Position numbers and translations under genes: made by a program
In this document: positions 16,001 to 23,543 of the stretch, in pieces
Numbering within the stretch: position 1 is the stretch's first letter
Layout: each line of letters begins with the position of its first letter
Notes under the pieces: generated by a model
Told to the model about the DNA's origin: nothing
Databases searched by the model: none
The model's input: the letters and a program-made list of their open reading frames with translations, nothing else
DNA from: an uncultured Muribaculaceae bacterium
Lineage (GTDB): Bacteria; Bacteroidota; Bacteroidia; Bacteroidales; Muribaculaceae
Direction: 5' to 3'
NCBI GenBank assembly: GCA_910576935.1
Contig: CAJTKG010000029.1
Coordinates: 1 to 33,728, forward strand
Length of the DNA stretch: 33,728 nt

Positions 16001-16992
16001 TTGAACCGCTCGGTATAATGATAATGTACGGCAACACCCTGATCATGGCCTCCGAACCACAGATTCCGGCGCGAATCGGTAAACATCATCTTGATCTTGA
16101 AATCAGGCACATTAACAGGAAAATCATTCTCTTCCTGTGCCGTCACCCGATTCTTGGCCGCGTCGTAATAGAACATGCCGTCACCCGAACTCTGTATCAG
16201 TATACCTGTGCCATACGGATGTATAAACTCAACACCCGACCTCGACAGCACCGGATGCTGCGCTATTGCCTCAGGTAGCGGTATATAACTTCGTGTATAA
16301 GTATCAAACCGTTTGAGTGTCTGACCGGTAAGCCATATTTCGCGGTTATCGACCAGAAACGAGTTAGCGGCGAAGAAGCCTGTTGGCAGAGAATCGGTCT
16401 GTTGTCGCGACTTGATGTCATAGCAGGCCAATGAATATTCACCGGCGATCCATAATTCGTTTTTGGCATTGACATGAGGTTTGAGGATATACATCGACCC
16501 GGGACATGCTCTGTCGGAAAGTTTTTCAACACTGTCATTTCCGGGATGATATGCCATAAGGCCTTGCGCCGACACCGCCACCACCGTCGAGTCGGCCATC
16601 TCAGCAAGGCCGACTATCATGTATTTGTCACCCAGCGGTATGTTGCGAAAATCATCCATATCGGTCAACCTGCAAAGCCCCGATACCGTCGCCACATAGA
16701 CCCGGCCGTCGCGCGTCACGAGTATGTCGCGCACCTGATTGTTAGGCAGCGACAGCGAATCGTCTCCTTCGAAATACTGATAGAACTCGCGCGAGTTATA
16801 ACGGTTGAGACCCCGGAATGTGCCTATCCATATCTGCCCGGTAGAGTCTTCGGCTATGTCATAGACAAACTGGTTCGAGATATTGTCGCTCTTTATCGGC
16901 GACGTCCCGGCCGGCCTGTCGTCATACCGGCGCGAGCAAGCGCAAAGTATCACGACAAAGATTATGGTTATTGACGATAGTTTTGATTTCAT
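13009..16992 (-). CDS. Hybrid two-component system sensor-regulator (HTCS)
   Basis: 1327 aa from the ATG at 16992, which opens a hydrophobic signal segment. The longer frame to 17097 lacks one and runs through the promoter. Domain order: signal or anchor ending in LCACS (residues 14-20); periplasmic beta-propeller repeats (about 40-680); Y_Y_Y domain (about 690-757); membrane segment (765-786); histidine kinase with H820 (ISHEFRTP), N-box near 937 and GTGIGL at 1002-1007; receiver with D1129 (IISDVVMP) and K1181; AraC-type helix-turn-helix to the end. All catalytic residues are present. The family senses an oligosaccharide in the periplasm and activates its neighbouring polysaccharide locus. 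It is transcribed divergently from the SusCD operon and convergently with esterase 1, so it plausibly controls both. Confidence 0.93.
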   Translation of the reverse strand: MKSKLSSITIIFVVILCACSRRYDDRPAGTSPIKSDNISNQFVYDIAEDSTGQIWIGTFRGLNRYNSREFYQYFEGDDSLSLPNNQVRDILVTRDGRVYVATVSGLCRLTDMDDFRNIPLGDKYMIVGLAEMADSTVVAVSAQGLMAYHPGNDSVEKLSDRACPGSMYILKPHVNAKNELWIAGEYSLACYDIKSRQQTDSLPTGFFAANSFLVDNREIWLTGQTLKRFDTYTRSYIPLPEAIAQHPVLSRSGVEFIHPYGTGILIQSSGDGMFYYDAAKNRVTAQEENDFPVNVPDFKIKMMFTDSRRNLWFGGHDQGVAVHYHYTERFNRNKYVSNALAGKSVVSTAIDHDNNLWMATRHGGVYVYDYKAGSVSHMPFSYFSSARNIYDEAIKNIFIDSDNRIWLTLTSSEVIQGKYSAGRLILEKRFIVWGVMSICEDANGTIWLGTGSPYVYYLRRDDNEFRHLQVFDSGFCFIPGVMPYDADHIMVAAFGNMIKLVDINTLEVGPLPESERGLSQALKSRNFIPTDLCRDADGIVWIGTVANGLIKYNPADSSFTAVPGAACSDISAIRADSDSTLWISTLDGLSHYSPRKKTFEHFYEHDGTGGNQFYDRSAAVDSAGNFYLGGTHGVTSFNPGYLSKHVKAKLLFQNLMVHNKPVRPGGGIIDTDFSLAPVVRLDHESNSFGISFVAVDFCENPRVDYRYMLEGIDKGWVEASGSHEAYYANVPAGNYIFRVGIVGDDTSEISLKVIVERPWWFSWWAICCYILFFAGIVGVLVMMSIKIRAERLAVSKVRRDKERERHINDMNMRFFANISHEFRTPLTMISGPIKQLVGADDISADNKHLLAIAETNVNRMLNLVNQLLDFNKLENDTLPLEVERIDIAAMLRRISDTFACHAAGKEINFAINGMEDNCFATVDADKIMKIYYNLLSNALKFTPRGGSITVGLDTVDHPGSDGSLKIYVRNTGQRIPSDKLEKIFERYYQLDGNTSSGSYNCGTGIGLYYARALARLHHGTLKAVDNPSFEGAEFELVIPAGNEAYASDQHKTTPTQSIAYPLAPDNRGKGDDDDDEESKQTVLVVDDDIQVAEYMRSLLSANYKVVTRFDVAGALEWLSENIPALIISDVVMPGTDGYELCRTIKDDLRFSHIPVILLTAKATPENQVEGLEAEADAYITKPFDPAVLMSQIGSLLRNRERARRMITAGTTVEDVDKDVISPRDGVFLKDLYAMMENELTNSEIDVNEIARMMNMSRTKFYYKVKGLTGEPPSVFFKTYKLNRAAELIKEHKYTLSEISDMTGFSSLSHFSRSFKKQFGTNPSLFEV

Positions 16993-17020
16993 GGTCGTAT
17001 ATCGGTATTTTTCCGCTACA

Positions 17021-17028
17021 CAAAAGTA
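17021..17028 (-). promoter_or_regulatory. -7 box of the HTCS gene (minus strand)
   Basis: Read on the minus strand it is TACTTTTG, matching TAnnTTTG, 28 nt before the chosen ATG. It supports the shorter start of the regulator. Confidence 0.55.
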
Positions 17029-17042
17029 TTCAATTTTATTAT

Positions 17043-17054
17043 CTCTGTACAGAG
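17043..17054. promoter_or_regulatory. 12-bp perfect palindrome in the divergent promoter region
   Basis: CTCTGTACAGAG lies 14 bp upstream of the HTCS -7 box. Possible autoregulatory site; function inferred. Confidence 0.4.
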
Positions 17055-17076
17055 TCAACATTGCGATTTTTAGCAG

Positions 17077-17116
17077 TTTGAACATACGCGCAAACATTTG
17101 AACAAATATGCAAGCG
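17077..17116 (+). repeat. Direct repeat of TTTGAACA, 20-bp period
   Basis: Two 20-bp units start TTTGAACA and share GCAA at positions 14-17 (17077-17096, 17097-17116). A related copy lies upstream of esterase 1. The spacing is close to two helical turns, as for a dimeric activator. Confidence 0.5.
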
Positions 17117-17120
17117 TCTG

Positions 17121-17155
17121 TGACAACACTTGCAAAAATTTTGAAAAAGTTGTCA
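17121..17155 (+). promoter_or_regulatory. Inverted repeat TGACAAC / GTTGTCA
   Basis: Perfect 7-bp arms at 17121-17127 and 17149-17155 separated by 21 bp. The right arm overlaps the GTCAAAT promoter element. Confidence 0.45.
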
Positions 17156-17185
17156 AATCGCTCTACGGCCGAGGCTATAATTTTG
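17152..17185 (+). promoter_or_regulatory. Promoter of the carboxylesterase 2/SusCD operon
   Basis: GTCAAAT (17152-17158), 19 nt, then TAATTTTG (17178-17185), the same arrangement as at esterase 1. The ATG at 17212 follows 26 nt after the -7 box. Confidence 0.6.
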
Positions 17186-17211
17186 CACTGGATAAAATAA
17201 CCTTCATAACC

Positions 17212-18840
17212 ATGAAAAAAGTAATTTTAAATCTTATGATTCTGGCTACCGCACTCAGCGCGGCGGCCGCCGAGCCGAGATCCCAGATTTCGACCGCCGA
17301 CGCAAAGGCTGTCGTCACCGAGGGGCAGATCGCCGGCTACACAGAGAACGGTATAAATATCTATAAAGGTATCCCGTATGCCAAAGCCGCCCGTTTCATG
17401 GCACCCGAGAAAGCCGACTCATGGCAGGGTGTGCGCAGTTGCCGCAATTATGGCCCAACATGTCCTCAAGACAAACGTCAGGGATGGCAGAACGACGAGA
17501 TCGCATTCGCGTTCAACTGGGACGACGGCTACCCCGGCGAAGACTGCCTCCGCGCCAACGTCTGGACTCCGGCAAAGACAGCCGACGGCCGCAAGCGTCC
17601 CGTGATGGTATGGCTTCACGGCGGCGGATTCTCAGCCGGCAGCGGTCAGGAACTCCCGGGTTATGACGGCGCCAACCTCGCCCGCAAAGGCGATGTCGTT
17701 GTCGTCACTCTAAACCATCGTCTCAATGTGCTCGGCTTTCTCGATCTGGCCGATTTCGGACCCGAATATGCATCATCGGGCAATGCCGGCCTTCTCGATA
17801 TGGTAGCCGCTCTACGGTGGGTGCGCGACAACGCCGAGGCTTTTGGCGGAGACCCCGACAATGTCACAATATTCGGCCAAAGCGGTGGCGGTGGCAAAGT
17901 TTCTACCCTTTGCGCCACCCCCGGTGCCAAAAATCTGTTCCACAAAGCAATCGTGCAGTCGGGTTCGACTCTCAGCACCATGACTTCAGAGATGTCTCGC
18001 CGCATCGGCCGCGAGACTGTCAGACAGCTCGGTCTCGAGAACGACATCAAAAAAATAGCCGAAGTGCCCTATGAACAGCTTCTTGCAGCCGGCAATGCCG
18101 CCGTGGCCGCCGTGCGCAAGCAGGTCGAGGCTGAAGGCGGCACAGGCGGCGCATTCATCTTCGGCTGGGCCCCGACTGTCGACGGCATTGTGCTTCCACG
18201 CCAGCCATTTGCCGAAGGCGCTCCGGAGCAAAGCCGCGAGATACCTATGATGATAGGCTCGACACGCTGCGAATTTTCGGCCACAACCTATGTGCCTATG
18301 CTCCGCAATGCCGATACGGCGATGGCCCGCAATTTTATCAACATGCGCTACGGCGCCGACAATGCCGACAAGATCATCGACGCCTTCGGCAAAGCTTATC
18401 CCGGCTATCAGCCCAAAGACCTGATCGACTTCGACTTCACGTTCCGCCCGACAGCCGTGCGCCAGGCCGACATAAAAACCCGCCAGGGCGGTGCACCCGT
18501 CTATATGTATCTCTTCACCTGGGAGTCGCCAGTACTCGACGGGGCACTACGCAGCACCCACTGCATGGAGATACCCTTTGTCTTCAACAATGCCAAGATA
18601 CATGCCTCGATGACCGGCGGCGGTGCCGATGCCGACACTCTCGCTGACAGAATGTCTGACGCATGGCTCGCTTTTGCCCGCACCGGCAACCCCAATACGC
18701 CGTCACTGCCGCAGTGGCCGGCTTACACTACCGAACGCCGTCAGACGATGTTCTTCGACAACGAATGCTCGGTTCATGAAAACCACGACCGCGAGCTTCT
18801 CGACCTGATGTCGACCATATCTAGCCCGAAAAGTTTCTAA
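17212..18840 (+). CDS. Secreted type-B carboxylesterase 2
   Basis: 542 aa. The start at 17212 opens a signal peptide (MKKVILNLMILATALSAAAA); the frame from 17098 crosses the promoter and is rejected. Type-B carboxylesterase fold: HGGGF near residue 136, GEDCLRANVWTP near 109, nucleophile S224 in GQSGGGG, acid E354 (RCEF) and H450 (STHCMEIPF). It is a paralogue of esterase 1 with a slightly different elbow (GQSGG against GESAGG). It leads the operon that continues 53 bp later with SusC, so it is expected to act outside the cell or in the periplasm on the ligand that SusCD imports. Substrate is inferred from context only. Confidence 0.88.
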   Translation: MKKVILNLMILATALSAAAAEPRSQISTADAKAVVTEGQIAGYTENGINIYKGIPYAKAARFMAPEKADSWQGVRSCRNYGPTCPQDKRQGWQNDEIAFAFNWDDGYPGEDCLRANVWTPAKTADGRKRPVMVWLHGGGFSAGSGQELPGYDGANLARKGDVVVVTLNHRLNVLGFLDLADFGPEYASSGNAGLLDMVAALRWVRDNAEAFGGDPDNVTIFGQSGGGGKVSTLCATPGAKNLFHKAIVQSGSTLSTMTSEMSRRIGRETVRQLGLENDIKKIAEVPYEQLLAAGNAAVAAVRKQVEAEGGTGGAFIFGWAPTVDGIVLPRQPFAEGAPEQSREIPMMIGSTRCEFSATTYVPMLRNADTAMARNFINMRYGADNADKIIDAFGKAYPGYQPKDLIDFDFTFRPTAVRQADIKTRQGGAPVYMYLFTWESPVLDGALRSTHCMEIPFVFNNAKIHASMTGGGADADTLADRMSDAWLAFARTGNPNTPSLPQWPAYTTERRQTMFFDNECSVHENHDRELLDLMSTISSPKSF

Positions 18841-18893
18841 TATAATTCTAATAACAATAACCAATTCAGTCTAATAACCAATCAATACCTATC

Positions 18894-21800
18894 ATGAAAG
18901 CTAAAATCGCATTGCTCGTGCTGATGTTCGCGACGACACTGATGTCGTTCGGACAATCGACGGTCAAAGTGACCGGCACAGTGACTGACGACAACGGTGA
19001 GGCCCTCATCGGCGTCAGCATCACGGCAAAAGGAGAAAACCACGGAGTCACCACCGACTTCGACGGCAACTATCAGATCGACACAAAACCGGGAACAACT
19101 CTGGTCTATTCCTATATAGGCTATGATCCTACCGAACGCAAAGTCACACAGGCCGGCGTCATCAACGTAACACTCCGCGAATCGTCGACAGCACTCAACG
19201 ACGTAGTCGTTGTCGGCTATGGCGTTCAGAAAAAAAGCTCGGTCACCGGCGCCATTTCGCAAGTGAAGCCCGAAGACATACAGAACCGCACGATCGTCAA
19301 CCCGCAAAGCGCACTTATGGGCAAGACTGCCGGCGTGCAGGTAGTCACGACATCAAACGCACCCGGCTCGTCGCCTACTATCCGCGTCCGAGGCTATTCG
19401 TCAAATGTCTCGTCTGACCCGCTCTATGTCGTCGACGGTGTGCGTCTGAGCGACATCAGCGGTATCGACCCCAATGACATCGCTTCGATGGAAGTGCTCA
19501 AAGACGCTGCGTCGGCTGCAATCTACGGTGCCGAGGCAGGTAACGGCGTGGTGCTCATCACTACAAAACGCGGCAGCGCGGGCAACGGCAAGATTTCTTA
19601 CGACTTCCAGTATACATGGGAGCGTCCGGCAAAAGTGCCCCACATGCTCAACTCAGAGCAATATATCAAATATATGTCTGAAGGGAATGTCTTCACCGAA
19701 GACTATATGCTCAAAAACTGGGACGGCGTCACCAACACATCATGGATTGACGAAGCCTTCGAGACCGGCCACATGCAACGCCACAATATCTCGTTTACAA
19801 ACGGCACAGACCGTGGCAACTACTACCTGTCACTGTCATATCTCGACAACAACGGCATCGTCGGAGGCAACAAAGATTACTATCAGCGTCTGACAGCCGC
19901 CATCAACGCCGAGTATGACATCAAGACCTGGCTAAAGGTCGGCACAACAAATCAGATCGAGAAATACAACGTGCGTCAGGTGTCGTCTAACAACGAGTAC
20001 GGCAGCCTTATCACGGCAACCCTTCTGATGGATCCCCTCACGCCCTTCGTCTACGCTCCCGACAAGCTTCCTCTCCACATGATCAACGCCCGTAACCAGG
20101 GACGCCATCTGCTGACTGACGAAAACGGCAACTACTATGCCGTCTCCAAATTTCTCAACTCAGAGAACTATCATCCGTTTGTGATGCGCGACAACGGTGT
20201 CAGCCGCAACAACGGCTTCAATGTCACCGGCAGCATCTTCGCCGACTTCAAGCCTTTCGCCGGCTTCACATTCACATCACGTCTGGGCTACCGCCTCTCG
20301 TCGGGCCACCAGTCTACCGTCAACCTGCCTTTCTATGGCAACGCCACACAGAGCGGCGACTACGTAGGCATGAACGCCCAGAACTCTCAGACCGTCTACT
20401 GGCAGTGGGAAAACTTCGCCAACTATTTCAGACAGTTCGGCGCCAACACCATTTCAGCTATGGTGGGTATGTCTTACTCAGAAACCGTCAACTCCTTCAC
20501 TTATGGCAGTCTCACCGGCAAAGATGAGGACGCACTTAAGAAAAACGATCCGCTCTTCTGGTATCTCAACTACGGCACGGCATCCGCCACCAAAGGCGTG
20601 GGCGGCGAGAAGACACGAAACTCAAAGATGTCATATTTCGGCCGCGCAAGCTATGAGTATGACAACCGCTACCATCTCCAGGCTTCGCTTCGTGCCGATG
20701 CCGCCGACCTGTCGAAACTGCCGCTTGAAAACCGCTGGGGTTATTTCCCCGCAGTTTCTGCCGGCTGGACACTCTCTAACGAAAGTTTCTTTGAAAACAT
20801 CCGCTGCTATGCCGACAATATCAAGCTCCGCGCAAGCTGGGGTCAGAACGGCTCACTCGCAGCTCTCGGCGGCTATCCCTACAGCACCGACATGGCCGCC
20901 GGCGCTATTTATCCTCTTGTTCCAGGCAACAGCTACATAACATCGGTAGCCCCCTCGACCATGGGTAACAAGAAACTCAAATGGGAAACATCCGAGCAGT
21001 TTGACATCGGTCTCGACATGCGATTCCTGCGCAACCGTCTCGGTGTCAATATCGACTGGTATACCAAGAAAACCAAAGACCTTCTGGTCAACGGCACAAT
21101 ACCCTCACTTATCATCGGCGGCGCAACTTCGCCCATGAATGCCGGCAATGTCAGCAACAAGGGCTGGGAGTTTGAGCTTTCATGGCGCGACTTCGCAGGC
21201 GATTTCCGCTATGCCGCCACATTCAACCTGTCGACGCTCTCCAACAAAGTTACCTATCTCGACCCGTCAATCACACGCATCGGGGGCACAAACTTCCATA
21301 CATCGACTATCACATACTTCGAGAAAGGATACCCCGTCTACTACTTCCGCGGCTATCTTTTTGACGGCCTTGACGACAAGGGCAACCCCCAATTCAAAGA
21401 CCTCGACAACAGCGGCACACTCAACGACGGCGACATCACCGACATCGGCGACGCCATTCCCGACATCACCTACGGTCTCACACTCAACCTAGGCTGGAAG
21501 AATTTCGATCTCACAGTCTTCGGCACAGGCGCCGCAGGCAACAAGGTGTTCAACTGCATCAACCGCTCAGACTTCCCGCAGTGTAACAAACTCAAAGAGG
21601 TCTTCTATGACAACCGTTGGACCGTCGACAATCCCACGGGCACAGTGCCACGCGCCGGAGCGGCAAATATGGATAAATATCAGATCTCTGACGCTCTTGT
21701 CTATGACGGCTCATTCTTCAAGATCAAACAGATACAGTTAGGCTATATCGTGCCTCAGAAATGGACGAGCAAGGCCTATATCAGCAATCTGCGTATCTAC

Positions 21801-21947
21801 GCCTCTCTCGACGACTTCTTCTGTTTCACCAAATATCCGGGCTTCGACCCCGAAGTAGCCGTCAACGCCACATCGGGTATGGGCATCGACAAGGGCGCAT
21901 ATCCCTCGGCCAAGAAAGTCGTACTCGGTTTCAATATAACATTCTAA
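18894..21947 (+). CDS. SusC/RagA-type TonB-dependent outer-membrane transporter
   Basis: 1017 aa. Signal peptide of about 21 residues ending SFGQ, a carboxypeptidase-regulatory-like domain (about 23-105, VTGTVTDDNGEALIGVSI to the DFDGNYQI strand), a TonB plug domain (about 110-225, with VVVGYGVQKKSSVTGAI, RVRGYSS and the PLYVVDGV-DPNDIASMEVLKDA signature), then a 22-strand-type barrel ending VVLGFNITF, with the terminal Phe typical of outer-membrane proteins. It imports the locus's oligosaccharide into the periplasm, with SusD as lid. It is immediately followed by SusD (12-bp gap). No promoter is seen in the 53-bp gap before it, so it should be transcribed with esterase 2. Confidence 0.95.
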   Translation: MKAKIALLVLMFATTLMSFGQSTVKVTGTVTDDNGEALIGVSITAKGENHGVTTDFDGNYQIDTKPGTTLVYSYIGYDPTERKVTQAGVINVTLRESSTALNDVVVVGYGVQKKSSVTGAISQVKPEDIQNRTIVNPQSALMGKTAGVQVVTTSNAPGSSPTIRVRGYSSNVSSDPLYVVDGVRLSDISGIDPNDIASMEVLKDAASAAIYGAEAGNGVVLITTKRGSAGNGKISYDFQYTWERPAKVPHMLNSEQYIKYMSEGNVFTEDYMLKNWDGVTNTSWIDEAFETGHMQRHNISFTNGTDRGNYYLSLSYLDNNGIVGGNKDYYQRLTAAINAEYDIKTWLKVGTTNQIEKYNVRQVSSNNEYGSLITATLLMDPLTPFVYAPDKLPLHMINARNQGRHLLTDENGNYYAVSKFLNSENYHPFVMRDNGVSRNNGFNVTGSIFADFKPFAGFTFTSRLGYRLSSGHQSTVNLPFYGNATQSGDYVGMNAQNSQTVYWQWENFANYFRQFGANTISAMVGMSYSETVNSFTYGSLTGKDEDALKKNDPLFWYLNYGTASATKGVGGEKTRNSKMSYFGRASYEYDNRYHLQASLRADAADLSKLPLENRWGYFPAVSAGWTLSNESFFENIRCYADNIKLRASWGQNGSLAALGGYPYSTDMAAGAIYPLVPGNSYITSVAPSTMGNKKLKWETSEQFDIGLDMRFLRNRLGVNIDWYTKKTKDLLVNGTIPSLIIGGATSPMNAGNVSNKGWEFELSWRDFAGDFRYAATFNLSTLSNKVTYLDPSITRIGGTNFHTSTITYFEKGYPVYYFRGYLFDGLDDKGNPQFKDLDNSGTLNDGDITDIGDAIPDITYGLTLNLGWKNFDLTVFGTGAAGNKVFNCINRSDFPQCNKLKEVFYDNRWTVDNPTGTVPRAGAANMDKYQISDALVYDGSFFKIKQIQLGYIVPQKWTSKAYISNLRIYASLDDFFCFTKYPGFDPEVAVNATSGMGIDKGAYPSAKKVVLGFNITF

Positions 21948-21959
21948 TACAATAACGTG

Positions 21960-23522
21960 ATGAAACTAAAATATATATTACCGGCAATAATCGCCACAGC
22001 GGCCATGCTCTTCACGTCGTGCGAAGACGGTCTTGACATACCGAAGCACGGCAACATGGGCGGTCAGGATGATTTCTACAAAACCGACGCCGAAACCGAA
22101 CAGGCTGTCGCCTCAATGTATGTCAGCTGGGGCAACAACTACTTCAACTGGTTTTTCTTGAAGAATCTGCTTTCTGACGACGTCTGGACAGGCGGCGGCT
22201 CGCGCGGCGACAACTCAGATATGGAACGCCTCAACGAATATACCTTCGACACCGACCACGGCATCATCGCAGGTGTATACCAGGGACTCTATGGTGTCAT
22301 TTACAAAGCCAACCTTATAATCGAGAAAGTAACGCCCGACACCCCCGTCAAATCACAGGCTGTTGCAGAAGCCCGCTTCTTCCGCGGCTGGGCTCACTTC
22401 GAGCTCGCCAGCCTCTGGGGCACCGCTCCCGTTGTTGACCATCTGCTCGAACCGGGCGAATACCATAAAGGCAACAGTACGACCGAAGAACTTTGGGATC
22501 AAGCCGAAAACGACTTCCGCGCAGCCATTGACAGTAAAGCCCTGCCAAGCAAGAGCAACCCCAATGACGAGACGGGCGCAATCAGAGTGACGCTTGAGAC
22601 CGCCCGGGCAATGCTCGGCAAAACTTTGGTGTTCAGAGGTAAATATGCCGATGCCGCCACAGAGTTAGACAAAGTCATCGCTTCGGGCAAATATGATCTT
22701 TACCGCGGCGACTACGACAAATTACACCACGCTATCGCCAACAACTGCTGCGAAGCCATGCTCGAAGTGCAGAAACGCAATGACCCCGAACAGATCTGGA
22801 ACATGTTTACTATGACATATTTGATGATGGGCTGGCGCACATCGCTCATCAATATCGGATCAATGGCGGAGATAGCCAACGGCACATATGGTTTCGTCAA
22901 CCCGACCGGCAGCCTATATGATGCTTTTGTCGCAATGGAAGGCAAAAACGGTTATCGTCTCAACTCGACTATCCGCACCTATGACGAACTCAACAGCGAA
23001 TATGGACTCACAGTCAACGCAGGCGAACGCCTCGTTGGTCACGAAGGTCTGTTCAACTGGAAAAATCGCGCGCTCAAAGAAGACAACGTCATGGATAACC
23101 AGATGTTCCAGGGCACCCAATATATCAACCTCCGCGTGATGCGCTACGCCGAAGTTCTGCTTCTCGCTGCCGAGGCCCATATCAAATCGGGTGGTTCTAA
23201 AGCCGACGATTATATTAACGCCATACGTGAACGCGTTAAACTTGCGCCTGTCTCGGGGGCTACTCTCGAAGATCTCAAGAAAGAGAAACGCCTCGAGATG
23301 TGCATGGAGTGTGTCCGCTTCCAGGATCTCGTACGCTGGGGCGATGCTGCCAAATATCTTGGCAACAGAGGCGCGTCGATTCCGGCCTTCTCTGCCAAAG
23401 GCGTCGAAGCAAAAGCCTATACAAACTCCTCATTCGGCTTCAAAGACAAACACAATCTGCTGCCGATACCGCGCAAAGAGATAGAACTCAACCGCAACAT
23501 GACTCAGAATACCGGATGGTAA
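21960..23522 (+). CDS. SusD/RagB-type surface glycan-binding lipoprotein
   Basis: 520 aa from the ATG at 21960; a GTG directly before it is less likely. Lipobox ending FTSC with the lipidated Cys at residue 21, followed by the acidic EDGLD often seen in surface-exposed Bacteroidetes lipoproteins. The alpha-helical SusD fold is shown by AEARFFRGWAHFELASLWG, the later YINLRVMRYAEVLLLAAEA helix and the C-terminal KHNLLPIPRKEIELN segment. It acts as the lid of the SusC transporter and captures ligand at the surface. It sits between SusC and a lipoprotein esterase, where a SusE/F-like binding protein is usual. Confidence 0.95.
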   Translation: MKLKYILPAIIATAAMLFTSCEDGLDIPKHGNMGGQDDFYKTDAETEQAVASMYVSWGNNYFNWFFLKNLLSDDVWTGGGSRGDNSDMERLNEYTFDTDHGIIAGVYQGLYGVIYKANLIIEKVTPDTPVKSQAVAEARFFRGWAHFELASLWGTAPVVDHLLEPGEYHKGNSTTEELWDQAENDFRAAIDSKALPSKSNPNDETGAIRVTLETARAMLGKTLVFRGKYADAATELDKVIASGKYDLYRGDYDKLHHAIANNCCEAMLEVQKRNDPEQIWNMFTMTYLMMGWRTSLINIGSMAEIANGTYGFVNPTGSLYDAFVAMEGKNGYRLNSTIRTYDELNSEYGLTVNAGERLVGHEGLFNWKNRALKEDNVMDNQMFQGTQYINLRVMRYAEVLLLAAEAHIKSGGSKADDYINAIRERVKLAPVSGATLEDLKKEKRLEMCMECVRFQDLVRWGDAAKYLGNRGASIPAFSAKGVEAKAYTNSSFGFKDKHNLLPIPRKEIELNRNMTQNTGW

Positions 23523-23543
23523 AACCCTTAAATCAAGATCAAG

